Below are positions 25,996 to 34,526 of a stretch of 64,000 nt of DNA, in pieces. The DNA is taken from the NCBI RefSeq assembly GCF_000819725.1, contig NZ_CDDH01000069.1, positions 62,001-126,000 on the forward strand, given 5' to 3'. Position 1 is the first letter of the stretch. Every line of letters begins with the position of its first letter. A program made the translations under genes and the position numbers. Source of the stretch: Aeromonas australiensis (GTDB lineage: Bacteria > Pseudomonadota > Gammaproteobacteria > Enterobacterales > Aeromonadaceae). The notes under the pieces were generated by a model. The model was not told the origin of the DNA. It saw only the letters and a program-made list of their open reading frames with translations, and did not search any database.

Positions 25996-27207
25996 TCACT
26001 CCTTTCGCTTGCTCGCCAGCAGCCAGTAACTCAGGGTCGAGCCCAGGCCACAGCAGGCGATGGCGATGGCCATCGGCAGCGGCGATTGGGGCGGATTGAG
26101 GTTAACCAGAATGCCGACCAGGGCGCCGATGCCAAAGCGCAGGGTGCCAGCCAGCCCGGAGGCGGTGCCCGCCGCCTGCGGGAAGTGGCCCATCAGACCG
26201 GTCATGGCGTTGGCCCCCACCAGACTGATATGGCCGACAAACAGCACCACCGGAATGACGATGCCCCACAGGCCGCCAGTCTGGCTCCAGGCGTTGTAGA
26301 CCAGCAAGGCGCCGGCGCAGGGCAGCACCAGCAGGCCGTATTGCAGCATCCGCTCGGCGCCAACCCCCTTCACCAGTCGGCTGTTGACGAAGGTGACCAC
26401 CATCATCAGCAGGATGTTGAGGCCAAATAGCCAGCCGTAATGTTCGGTCGGCACCTTGAAGTACTCGATATAGACGTAAGGGGAGCCGCTTAAGAAGGCG
26501 AACATGCCGGAGCTGGAGAGGGCGCCGCACAGCACATAGCCCATGGCGCCACGGTGTGAGAGCACGCCCCAGTAGTTCTTCAGCACCTGGCCGAGTCGCA
26601 GTGGCTGTTTGTGCTCCGGTTTCAGGGTCTCCTCTATTTTCCACTGCATCACCAGACAGATGAGCAGACTGATCCCCACCAGCAGCCAGAAGATCACCCG
26701 CCAGTCGGCATGGGCGCTGATATAGCCGCCCACCACCGGCGCGACAAGCGGGGCCAGCGTCATCACCAGAATGACGAACGACATGGCGCGAGAAAACGCA
26801 TCTTTCTCGAACAGGTCGCGCAGCAGGGCATTGACCACCACAGAGCCTGCCGCCCCGCCAGCCGCCTGCAACATGCGCCAGGCCAGCAGCTCGGGCAGGG
26901 AGTCGGCCATGGCGCAGCCCACCGAGGCGATGGCAAACATGATGAGCCCCGCCAGGATCACCGGCTTGCGGCCATAGCTGTCGGCCAGCGGGCCGTAGAA
27001 GAGCTGACCGATGGCAAAGCCACCCAAAAAGGCGCTGATGGTGAGTTGGGCGCCGTCGATGCTGGTGGCCAGATCGTTGGCAATAGCCGGGATCGCGGGC
27101 AGATACATATCCACCGCCAGCGGGGTTAGTCCCGCCAGGGCGCCGAGCAGGATAAACAGAAAACGGGGAGAGAGCATGGTGGCCTGGGGGGGCTGGCTGT
27201 GGGGCAT
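25996..27207 (-). CDS. bcr: Bcr/CflA family drug efflux transporter (MFS)
   Basis: The 403-aa protein has 12 predicted membrane helices and the DHA1 drug-transporter marks: GLTPLAVDMYLPAIPAIANDL at helix 1, the loop GPLADSYGRKPVILAGL, and motif C around LAPLVAPVVGGY in helix 5. Family members export bicyclomycin, sulfonamides or similar compounds; the substrate here cannot be told. A second start 10 codons later is possible. Confidence 0.87.
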   Translation of the reverse strand: MPHSQPPQATMLSPRFLFILLGALAGLTPLAVDMYLPAIPAIANDLATSIDGAQLTISAFLGGFAIGQLFYGPLADSYGRKPVILAGLIMFAIASVGCAMADSLPELLAWRMLQAAGGAAGSVVVNALLRDLFEKDAFSRAMSFVILVMTLAPLVAPVVGGYISAHADWRVIFWLLVGISLLICLVMQWKIEETLKPEHKQPLRLGQVLKNYWGVLSHRGAMGYVLCGALSSSGMFAFLSGSPYVYIEYFKVPTEHYGWLFGLNILLMMVVTFVNSRLVKGVGAERMLQYGLLVLPCAGALLVYNAWSQTGGLWGIVIPVVLFVGHISLVGANAMTGLMGHFPQAAGTASGLAGTLRFGIGALVGILVNLNPPQSPLPMAIAIACCGLGSTLSYWLLASKRKE

Positions 27208-27316
27208 AGGGTATCCGCTGGTGAACCTTGGTTGAAAAAAGGGAGAAGAGCGAGTCTATCAGGTTTACCTGTGGTCGGCATGACGATCCTGCTCCCTCAA
27301 AAGAGGGGGATAGACC

Positions 27317-29014
27317 TCACCCCGAAGGCCCGGATCGCCGGGTTGCCACGGTGTTGAGCAGCACCGTCAGCCAGAGCAGCCAGGCCAGCAACGAGACGGC
27401 ATAACCGAGCCGCTCCGGCCAGCGGGCGCTCAGGGTAAAGGTGAGACGATGTGTGCCGGCGGGTACCCATACCTGCACCAGCCCGTTGGGGGTGCTGCTG
27501 ACGCTCAGCGGCAGCTGCTGGTTGAGCGTCGCCTGCCAGCCCGGGTAGTCAAACTGGTGCAGGATCAGCTTGGCGGGCGCCGGGGCATCCACGGTCAATT
27601 CGATATGGCGCGGCTGCCAGTGCAGGATCTGCCACGATACGCCGTGCTGTTCACTGGTGATGGCGGGTTGAAACTCATCTTTCCAGGCCAGCAGGGTGGG
27701 GGCAAACATGCCACGCGGCACCTGTTTTGGCCGGTATTCGCGGGCGCTGCGTTTGCTGTCGAACTCCCCATCGAGCTGACTCTTGATGGGGGCCTGGGTG
27801 AGTGGCGCCTCGCGTATATAACGCCCTTGTGATAGCAGCGTGAGGGCCAGTAGGGCCCACCACACCCACTGCCATGGCCGATAAGAGGGGGTGCCCAATG
27901 CCACCACGGCCACGGTGGCAATGACCAGTAGCAGATTGAGGCGCCAGGGGAACTGCACCAGTTGCAACGGCGTGAGCAGGCGCCACAGGGGCTCGCTTGG
28001 CGGCAACATCATCAGAAAGCTCAGGGCGCCGATGATCCCCCAGATCAGCAACTCGGGATGGCGCGGCTCGCGGGCGGCGGCCCACGCTACCAGCAGCAGG
28101 GCCAGGGTGAGCAGCGTCAGCCAGGCCAGATGGCCGCGAAAGCGCCAGTCATCCCGGCTCTGGGGCAAGCGGTCGAGAAAGTTGCGCTGAAATTCGAACA
28201 TACCGGTGCGCATCTGCTCCATGGAGATCCCCCCCTGATCCAGCAGGGCGGGCAGCAGCAACAGGCTGGCCATCGCCAACCCCCAGAGCTGGCCCAGCAG
28301 GGTGCCGATAAGCGGGGAGGCGGTAACAGGCGAACTGACAAGTGCTGTGTTCCCCTTGTCGCGCCAGACCAGCAGCAGGCTGCGCAGGGTGAGCAAGCCC
28401 AGAACAAGCAGGGTACTGGGTAGATGGGAAAGCGTCAGCATGGCCACCGCGAAGGTGAGCAGCAGCAGGGCAAAAGGAGCGCGGCGGCAGAGGCGATCCT
28501 GCCCCAGCAGAGCCAGTGGTGCCCAGACGAAGGCCCAGCTCTCCGCCAGAGCAAAGCGGGCATAGATATCAATGGCCAGATGATAGGGCAGCGCCATATA
28601 GAGCAGACTGGCCGCCAGCGCCCGGCCGTGGCCGGCAAAGGGGCGCAACCAGAGATAGGCGAACAGGCCGGAGAGCCAGAGCGCCACGCTGCTGCTCCAG
28701 AGCAGCGGCGTCATCGCCTCGTGGGCCAGCGGGGTGGGGCCGGCGAACAGGGCGCTCACATAGTAGGGCAGGGGGGGATAGAAGAAAAAGACCGGGCTGC
28801 CAAAGGCGCCATTCATCGCCATCAACCAGCGCGGATAGAGCTCACCTTGCCACAGCTGCACCGCAAAGAAGTGACCGGAGAGCAGATGGTGAAACAGATC
28901 ATGGCCCTGGCTGCCGCCGCGCAGCCAGAATGGCAGCAACAGAAGGGCGCAGACCCCGGTCAGTACCGACACAACCCACAGCCACTCTCTGGTTACACGC
29001 ATAAGGAGACTCAT
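27317..29014 (-). CDS. Large membrane protein, 6-pyruvoyl-tetrahydropterin synthase-related domain family
   Basis: The 565-aa protein has about 10-11 membrane helices and an early loop (GHDLFHHLLSGHFFAVQLWQ, then YPRWL) resembling membrane glycosyltransferase first loops with acidic/histidine residues. A C-terminal soluble part precedes a final helix. It fits a family called PTPS-related membrane proteins, close in layout to YfhO-type proteins. A role in cell-surface sugar transfer is plausible but not shown. It stands alone on the minus strand. Confidence 0.65.
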   Translation of the reverse strand: MSLLMRVTREWLWVVSVLTGVCALLLLPFWLRGGSQGHDLFHHLLSGHFFAVQLWQGELYPRWLMAMNGAFGSPVFFFYPPLPYYVSALFAGPTPLAHEAMTPLLWSSSVALWLSGLFAYLWLRPFAGHGRALAASLLYMALPYHLAIDIYARFALAESWAFVWAPLALLGQDRLCRRAPFALLLLTFAVAMLTLSHLPSTLLVLGLLTLRSLLLVWRDKGNTALVSSPVTASPLIGTLLGQLWGLAMASLLLLPALLDQGGISMEQMRTGMFEFQRNFLDRLPQSRDDWRFRGHLAWLTLLTLALLLVAWAAAREPRHPELLIWGIIGALSFLMMLPPSEPLWRLLTPLQLVQFPWRLNLLLVIATVAVVALGTPSYRPWQWVWWALLALTLLSQGRYIREAPLTQAPIKSQLDGEFDSKRSAREYRPKQVPRGMFAPTLLAWKDEFQPAITSEQHGVSWQILHWQPRHIELTVDAPAPAKLILHQFDYPGWQATLNQQLPLSVSSTPNGLVQVWVPAGTHRLTFTLSARWPERLGYAVSLLAWLLWLTVLLNTVATRRSGPSG

Positions 29015-29190
29015 CTGTTATGGATGCGAAGTGAGTGTAACCGACTTGTCCCCTCGCGTTGGCCTCTGCCAGATGAAATATGTACGCTCTTTAACCGGGC
29101 TGTCGCCATGGGCACGGATAGCCCGCAGCGAGGGGATAGTGAGCCTGAATAGGGTCAGCGGCGTCCATATCCAGGCAATATGGATGGCGG

Positions 29191-29676
29191 TTATTTGTGT
29201 TCTGCCAGTCGCTCGGTGACGGCATAAATCAATGCGGCGAGGGAGAACGCGAGAAAGACAATCACCGACCACTTCATTTCTGTCTCATTGCTGTTACCCC
29301 CGCTCAAGAAGGCTTTGAGCACCTCGATCCCGGCGATGGTCACCAGCGAGTTGATGACAATAAGTTTCAAGGAGGCGAAGTTGATCTTGCTTAGCCAGTT
29401 ATTACCCAGAGCTGCCCGCTGATCCTGGGTCTGTATAAACTGCACATAACCACAGATGGCCACCAAGATCAGCATCTGGGCCACCAGCACAAAGTCCACC
29501 AGGGTCAAGACACCGGTGATGAGCTCAAGATAGGGAATATTGATGATGTCACGGCACAGTTCATAGAGTTGCATGACAAATTTGATCATCAATAAAGCCA
29601 CGCAGATCAACATGCAAATATAGAAGGGGAACATCATCAACCGGCTGCCATTGAGCATGAAGTTGAAAGGGCGCAT
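29191..29676 (-). CDS. yqhA: YqhA / UPF0114 family membrane protein
   Basis: The 161-aa protein starts at the ATG at 29676 (CAGGAG upstream), beginning MRPFNFMLNGSRLMMFPFY. It has four hydrophobic segments, including LITGVLTLVDFVLVAQMLIL and LIVINSLVTIAGIEVL, and matches the UPF0114 (TIGR00645) family. Function is not known. Confidence 0.85.
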   Translation of the reverse strand: MRPFNFMLNGSRLMMFPFYICMLICVALLMIKFVMQLYELCRDIINIPYLELITGVLTLVDFVLVAQMLILVAICGYVQFIQTQDQRAALGNNWLSKINFASLKLIVINSLVTIAGIEVLKAFLSGGNSNETEMKWSVIVFLAFSLAALIYAVTERLAEHK

Positions 29677-29861
29677 GAACACTCCTGAACAGGGTAAGGT
29701 AGCGCTCATTATGGCGTGAAAAAGAGGACAAGGTGGAACCCCTAAGCCTGAGCCTGTAAATGATTCTGTGTGGGAGTGGATCGTTCACTGCGAGGGGAAT
29801 GTGGCAGAGCAAGCGGTGAGGGGTAGCTGGCTCGGCTTGAAACAATGGAGAGATGGATATG

Positions 29862-29889
29862 AAAAAGCCCAGCCATAAGGCTGGGCTTT
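29862..29889 (-). terminator. Terminator of the tRNA-Asn pair
   Basis: An 11-bp stem (AAAGCCCAGCC with GGCTGGGCTTT) is followed by TTTTT on the minus strand, 7 nt beyond the CCA end of the second tRNA gene. Confidence 0.88.
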
Positions 29890-29895
29890 AGAAGA

Positions 29896-29971
29896 TGGCT
29901 CCCTCGACAGGACTTGAACCTGTGACATACGGATTAACAGTCCGCCGTTCTACCGACTGAACTACGAGGGA
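29896..29971 (-). tRNA. tRNA-Asn (GTT), second of the pair
   Basis: A 76-nt cloverleaf with encoded CCA: acceptor TCCCTCG pairing with CGAGGGA, anticodon loop CTGTTAA (anticodon GTT) and T arm with GGTTCAAGTCC. It lies only 2 nt from the preceding tRNA-Asn. Confidence 0.97.
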
Positions 29972-29973
29972 AT

Positions 29974-30049
29974 TGGCTCCTCCTACTGGACTTGAACCAG
30001 TGACATACGGATTAACAGTCCGCCGTTCTACCGACTGAACTAAGGAGGA
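29974..30049 (-). tRNA. tRNA-Asn (GTT), first of the pair
   Basis: A 76-nt cloverleaf with encoded CCA and anticodon GTT. The D and anticodon arms are identical to its neighbour, but the acceptor stem (TCCTCCT) and T arm differ by compensating changes. Both genes share one promoter and terminator. Confidence 0.97.
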
Positions 30050-30076
30050 ATTGCCTGTCTCGTTGAGACGGGGCGA

Positions 30077-30105
30077 ATATTAATGACCAGGGCGGCAGGT
30101 GTCAA
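30077..30105 (-). promoter_or_regulatory. tRNA-Asn operon promoter
   Basis: Consensus TTGACA and TAATAT are 17 bp apart on the minus strand. They are followed by a G/C-rich discriminator (CGCCCCG), the mark of stable-RNA promoters under stringent control. Confidence 0.85.
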
Positions 30106-30109
30106 CCCG

Positions 30110-30535
30110 CGAGCTCCCCGAAAACGGGATTTTCAGACTGTTTGCCCAAAAGTTGCGCTTTACGGTTTATTTTCAGAACAATCAGTCCCTTGCCATCACC
30201 TTGGCAGATCGGAGCAGAGGCATTTGTGCGTTTCGCATCAACATGATGATGCCGGCATGATGTCGCGAACGTGCAGGTAACCAATTGGGTTTCAAATGGT
30301 AATCTTTGCAGCTAAAAGGGGGAGAGCAAGAGTTAACATCGGTGATTTGGCGGTAAATGGGCCAAATCATGAGTCAGAGTGTTTTTCATTGATCCTGCCC
30401 ATCGAAAAAATGGTCGGGCTGGAGTAAGGTTGCGCAGGATACCATCGCCGCGTCGACAGCCCTGCCGGCCCTTGATGATGATCGGGCGCCGGATCCCTCC
30501 GGCCTTTATCTCCCTCTTCTGGTATTACGATATAC
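30110..30535. other. Long dauA upstream region without genes
   Basis: No coding frame is credible in this stretch between the tRNA promoter and dauA. It holds a 9-bp inverted repeat (TGATTTGGC at 30343-30351 with GCCAAATCA at 30361-30369) that could be an operator for dauA. I recognise no known binding motif. Confidence 0.5.
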
Positions 30536-32272
30536 ATGCACAAGCAAGCCTCTTTAAATAGCGTGAAGCTCGCCATCGCCTTACGCCAGTCCTGTATTGA
30601 TGAACCCTACAGCATGGCCCGCTTCGGCCGTGATCTTATCGCCGGAGTGACGGTGGGCATCATCGCCATCCCGCTCGCCATGGCGCTGGCCATCGCCAGC
30701 GGTGTGCCGCCGCAACATGGTCTCTATACCGCTATCATCGCCGGTATTGTGATTGCCGTGACCGGTGGCTCCCGTTACTCCGTCTCTGGCCCGACTGCCG
30801 CTTTTGTGGTGATCCTCTATCCGGTTGCCCAGCAGTTCGGGGTCGGGGGGTTGTTGATGGCGACCCTGCTCTCCGGCCTCTTTCTGGTGGCGATGGGGAT
30901 GGCCCGTCTTGGCCGTCTTATCGAGTACATCCCCCCTTCAGTGACGCTGGGCTTTACCGGTGGTATTGCCATCGTGATCGCCACCTTGCAGATCAAGGAC
31001 TTTTTGGGCCTGACTGTGCCCGAGATGCCGGAAACCTATCTGGGCAAGGTCGAGGCGCTGGCCGCCGCCCTGCCAAGCTGGCAGTGGGGCGATACCCTGG
31101 TGGGGGTTGCCACGCTGGCGGTGCTGCTGCTCTGGCCGCGTCTGCGTCTGCCGGTGCCTGGCCATCTGCCCGCGGTGCTGGTGGGGGTGGGCCTGGGCTT
31201 TGCTCTGCACTATTTCGGTGTTGATGTGGCCACCATCGGCAGCAAGTTCAGCTATACCCTGGCCGATGGCACCCAGGGAACGGGGATCCCCCCCATTGCG
31301 CCGACGCTGGTGATGCCCTGGGCACTGCCGGGGCCGGATGGTTTGCCGGTTGAATGGAACCTGGCGGCCCTTGAGCGACTGCTGCCTGCTGCGTTCTCCA
31401 TGGCGATGCTGGGTGCGATCGAATCGCTGCTCTGCGCCGTGGTGCTCGATGGGATGACAGGTCGCAAGCACAGCTCCAACGCCGAGCTGGTGGGGCAGGG
31501 GCTTGGCAATATCGCGGCTCCCTTCTTTGGTGGCATTACTGCTACCGCTGCCATTGCCCGCTCCGCTGCCAACGTCCGTGCCGGCGCTACGTCCCCCATC
31601 TCGGGGATCGTCCATGCGCTGGTGGTGCTGGCCGCCATTCTGGTGCTGGCCCCCTGGCTCTCCTGGCTGCCGCTCTCGGCCATGGCTGCCTTGTTGCTCA
31701 TCGTGGCCTGGAACATGAGTGAAGCGCACAAGGTGGTGGAGCTGATCCGTCGCGCCCCCACATCCGATGTGCTGGTGTTGCTGGTCTGCCTGTCGCTGAC
31801 TGTCATCTTTGACATGGTCATCGCCATCACCTTCGGGGTGATCCTGGCTTCTCTGCTTTTTATGCGTGAAATCGCCAAGATGACCAAGCTGCACGACTTG
31901 GCCAAGCATAAGCGCTATGCCGGTGAGGTGCCTGCAGACACCTTGCTCTACAAGGTCAATGGCCCCTTGTTTTTTGCCGCTGCGGAACGGGTCTTTGCCG
32001 AGCTGGCGGCTCAGGTAAAGGGACACCAGCTGCTGGTATTGCAGATGGAGGCCGTCTCCATTCTCGATGCAGGGGGGCTCGCTGCTTTTCTGCAGTTTGA
32101 AAAGCAAATGGCCAAGGCGGGTGTGCAGGTGCGGATCGCCGAATTGCAGTTCCAACCGCTCAAGACCCTGGCCCGGGCCCAGGTGCGTGCAGTACCCGGC
32201 AAGCTGGAGTTTTACAGCTCGCTGGAAGAAGCACTCAAAGGTGAACATTTGCACGAAGCGGCGGTAAATTGA
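30536..32272 (+). CDS. dauA: C4-dicarboxylic acid transporter DauA (SulP family)
   Basis: DauA (YchM) takes up succinate and other C4-dicarboxylates. The 578-aa protein matches E. coli DauA (559 aa) along its length: [54 protein letters not shown] and [20 protein letters not shown]. About 12-14 membrane helices are followed by a C-terminal STAS domain ([15 protein letters not shown]). The start at 30536 has a poor ribosome site. Other SulP proteins move sulfate, but the similarity here is specific to DauA. Confidence 0.9.
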   Translation: MHKQASLNSVKLAIALRQSCIDEPYSMARFGRDLIAGVTVGIIAIPLAMALAIASGVPPQHGLYTAIIAGIVIAVTGGSRYSVSGPTAAFVVILYPVAQQFGVGGLLMATLLSGLFLVAMGMARLGRLIEYIPPSVTLGFTGGIAIVIATLQIKDFLGLTVPEMPETYLGKVEALAAALPSWQWGDTLVGVATLAVLLLWPRLRLPVPGHLPAVLVGVGLGFALHYFGVDVATIGSKFSYTLADGTQGTGIPPIAPTLVMPWALPGPDGLPVEWNLAALERLLPAAFSMAMLGAIESLLCAVVLDGMTGRKHSSNAELVGQGLGNIAAPFFGGITATAAIARSAANVRAGATSPISGIVHALVVLAAILVLAPWLSWLPLSAMAALLLIVAWNMSEAHKVVELIRRAPTSDVLVLLVCLSLTVIFDMVIAITFGVILASLLFMREIAKMTKLHDLAKHKRYAGEVPADTLLYKVNGPLFFAAAERVFAELAAQVKGHQLLVLQMEAVSILDAGGLAAFLQFEKQMAKAGVQVRIAELQFQPLKTLARAQVRAVPGKLEFYSSLEEALKGEHLHEAAVN

Positions 32273-32353
32273 TTGAAAGGGATACGAAACGGCATATTTT
32301 TGGTCACTTGGTTCGGATATTGAGCAAACGAACGCAAAAAGTAAAAAATTGCA

Positions 32354-32383
32354 TTGACCAAAAGCCATCGTATCCCTTACATT
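32354..32383 (+). promoter_or_regulatory. tRNA-Ser promoter
   Basis: TTGACC (32354-32359), 18 bp, TACATT (32378-32383), then a G/C-rich discriminator (ACGCCCCG). It lies about 70 nt upstream of the mature tRNA. Confidence 0.65.
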
Positions 32384-32455
32384 ACGCCCCGTCGCCGCGG
32401 CATAGCCCGCCAGCGAATGTGCAGCTCAAGCACATAAAGCAGTGAGCAAAAATTT

Positions 32456-32543
32456 GGTGAGGTGTCCGAGTGGCTGAAGGAGCACGCCTGGAAAGTGTGT
32501 ATACGGCAACGTATCGAGGGTTCGAATCCCTCCCTCACCGCCA
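32456..32543 (+). tRNA. tRNA-Ser (GGA)
   Basis: An 88-nt class II tRNA with long variable arm and encoded CCA. Acceptor GGTGAGG pairs with CCTCACC; the anticodon loop holds GGA; it is almost identical to the E. coli tRNA-Ser GGA. Confidence 0.97.
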
Positions 32544-32548
32544 AATAT

Positions 32549-32576
32549 AACCCGTTGATTTATCAGCGGGTTTTTT
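32549..32576 (+). terminator. Terminator of tRNA-Ser
   Basis: AACCCG pairs with CGGGTT (TGA/TCA further inside), followed by TTTTTT. Confidence 0.85.
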
Positions 32577-32692
32577 CATTTCTAGACTTACGTGATTTTT
32601 TCCTGGATCAACCGCGTGGAACAATCATCTCTCTGAGCAAACCGGCCGCCGGCATCTAGTGCGCACGGCCCCCGCACAGCGCACACCGCATT

Positions 32693-32737
32693 CCGCACAC
32701 CCACATACCTGCACTCCACATACCCGCACACCCACAT
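32693..32737. repeat. Three tandem 15-bp units
   Basis: CCGCACACCCACATA, CCTGCACTCCACATA and CCCGCACACCCACAT follow each other with a period of 15 bp. They lie in a gene-free gap between tRNA-Ser and the next gene; similar C/A-rich text begins about 20 bp earlier. Confidence 0.75.
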
Positions 32738-32816
32738 CGAACGTAACCGCACCGACCTTGATAGCGGCAGTCGGTTAGCAAGGCGCGACAGAGGGGGAAC
32801 ACAGGGTGCGAGAGGG

Positions 32817-33539
32817 TCATTGCTCGTGCGGATCTGCTGGCGATGGCAAGAGCATCATAGATGCGTGCCGATATTGGCGCAGCAGTTGCAGAAAGTCATC
32901 CGGTTCCCGATCCAGGCTGTTTATCGGAATGAGCAGATCATAGCCGAGCAAGTGGCGCATCCGGGTCATGCGTTGTGCGAGCATGGCCAGTGCCCCGTCA
33001 TACCTTGTTCCTTCGGGGGTACAAAATGCACTCTCTTCCAGTAAATCGATGCCCTGCAGGGGGTCGTTTCCCCGAACGGGTTGGCCATGGAGTGGTTCGT
33101 TTTGCATGGCTTGCAGTAGCAAGGAGCGTTGTTCGGTCAGTAGATGCACGGCCAGTCTGGGGGTGATGAGCTTTAGAAACTCGTCATAGCGTTTGATCTT
33201 GAAGCCTATGTAAGGCAATGGCTGGAGATCCCACCCGACATGGACCCTGGGTTGATCGATGCGCTGGATATTGTGCCACTTCAGGACCCAGCCACCATAT
33301 TTGTGGTGATAGTGGAGGTAGTGCTGGCATAGGGAGAGGCTGATCGGGGGCTCATTGAGCTTGAGACAACCAATCAATGTCATCATCAGGCCACTGAGCA
33401 GCAATACATAGGCTGGGATGGGCGGGCTTGCCACAAACAACCAAAGCAGTAATAGCATCAGGCTGGTGATAAGCCCCCCGGCCCAGATCAGGGTCAAGCC
33501 ATTGCGGCGGACCAGAGGCTTGATATGTCGTGTTTCCAT
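32817..33539 (-). CDS. Membrane-anchored protein, DUF2982-like
   Basis: The true start is METRHIK at 33539, with AAGGAGG at 4 nt, giving 240 aa; the frame stays open much further upstream but that part only shadows recR. Two hydrophobic helices (about residues 17-34 and 41-57) are followed by a soluble region. It seems to fit DUF2982, a family of Vibrio/Shewanella/Aeromonas proteins without known function. This family call is from memory. Confidence 0.65.
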   Translation of the reverse strand: METRHIKPLVRRNGLTLIWAGGLITSLMLLLLWLFVASPPIPAYVLLLSGLMMTLIGCLKLNEPPISLSLCQHYLHYHHKYGGWVLKWHNIQRIDQPRVHVGWDLQPLPYIGFKIKRYDEFLKLITPRLAVHLLTEQRSLLLQAMQNEPLHGQPVRGNDPLQGIDLLEESAFCTPEGTRYDGALAMLAQRMTRMRHLLGYDLLIPINSLDREPDDFLQLLRQYRHASMMLLPSPADPHEQ

Positions 33540-33746
33540 TAAACCTCCTTGTCCTGTTGAGGATGGCGAGCGTTCCGATACTACCCGTTTGTGAGCAAGT
33601 ATAAGCGTCGCGTTTTTGCGCTGACCCGTAAAGCACATGGCAGTCAGAGACGGGCTCGGGTATAGTCCTGCGCCAATGCGTGATCCTGTTTTGCTTACCC
33701 GTTGTGACCCTGCTGGTGACGAGGGCGAGCCCGTGTAAGGAGTGTT

Positions 33747-34349
33747 ATGAAGTTCAGTCCCCTGCTCGATGAGATGATGAAGGCCCTGCAGGTATTGCCG
33801 GGGGTGGGGCCCAAATCGGCACAGCGGATGGCCTTTACCCTGCTCGAGCGCGAGCGAAGTGGCGGCTTGCGGCTGGCTCAGCTGCTTTCCCGGGCGCTGA
33901 CCGAGATTGGTCACTGCAGTCACTGCCGTACCTTTACGGAAAATGAGCGCTGCGAGATCTGCGTCAACCCCAAACGGGAGGAGAATGGCCTGCTCTGCGT
34001 GGTGGAGAGTCCGGCGGATGTGGCTGCTATCGAGCAGACCGGCCAGTTTTCCGGTCGCTACTTTGTGTTGATGGGCCACCTGTCGCCACTGGACGGTATC
34101 GGCCCGGAGGAGCTGGGGCTCGATATGCTCGAGCGGCGTTTGAAGGAAGAGCACATCAGCGAGCTGATCCTCGCCACCAACCCCACCATCGAGGGGGACG
34201 CCACTGCCTGGTATATTGCCGATATGGCCCGGGCGGCCGGGGTAGAGGTGAGCCGCATCGCCCACGGGGTACCGGTCGGGGGCGAGCTGGAGCTGGTGGA
34301 TGGCACCACGCTCTCCCACTCCCTGATGGGACGCCAACGTTTGAAATAA
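33747..34349 (+). CDS. recR: Recombination mediator RecR
   Basis: RecR works with RecO (and RecF) to load RecA onto gapped DNA. The 200-aa protein has the helix-hairpin-helix [17 protein letters not shown], a four-cysteine zinc motif ([16 protein letters not shown]) and a Toprim domain ([26 protein letters not shown]). The end, [17 protein letters not shown], is conserved. AAGGAG precedes the start. The usual upstream neighbours dnaX and ybaB are not here; htpG follows as in other gammaproteobacteria. Confidence 0.97.
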   Translation: MKFSPLLDEMMKALQVLPGVGPKSAQRMAFTLLERERSGGLRLAQLLSRALTEIGHCSHCRTFTENERCEICVNPKREENGLLCVVESPADVAAIEQTGQFSGRYFVLMGHLSPLDGIGPEELGLDMLERRLKEEHISELILATNPTIEGDATAWYIADMARAAGVEVSRIAHGVPVGGELELVDGTTLSHSLMGRQRLK

Positions 34350-34422
34350 CATGGTGAGCCTGCCTGCTGCCCCGCATAAACGGGCTCGGGTGGAGCAATA
34401 AATCGCCGTTTGCGCGGGTTTA

Positions 34423-34458
34423 AAGGGGCGAGTGAGCAGGATTGCACACTCGCCCCTT
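34423..34458 (+). terminator. Long hairpin between recR and htpG
   Basis: A perfect 12-bp stem (AAGGGGCGAGTG at 34423-34434 with its complement at 34447-34458) has a 12-nt loop. It is not followed by a T run. Its 3' arm contains the first bases of the htpG sigma-32 -35 element. Confidence 0.5.
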
Positions 34459-34481
34459 GATATTTGATTGGCCGTCCCCAT
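34456..34481 (+). promoter_or_regulatory. Sigma-32 heat-shock promoter of htpG
   Basis: CTTGATA (34456-34462), 13 bp, CCCCAT (34476-34481) is close to the sigma-32 consensus CTTGAAA-N13-CCCCAT. It lies about 45 nt upstream of the htpG start. Confidence 0.85.
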
Positions 34482-34526
34482 CTAGGTTGGGCATATGTTC
34501 AACCCGATGTTTCTGAGGATTGGTCC

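Noticed and set aside
32462..32659. 65-codon frame starting in tRNA-Ser
   Set aside because: It is the common false ORF read through a tRNA gene and its terminator.
33540..34481. N-terminal extension of the DUF2982-like frame over recR
   Set aside because: The extension is antisense to recR. A strong ribosome site sits at METRHIK (33539).
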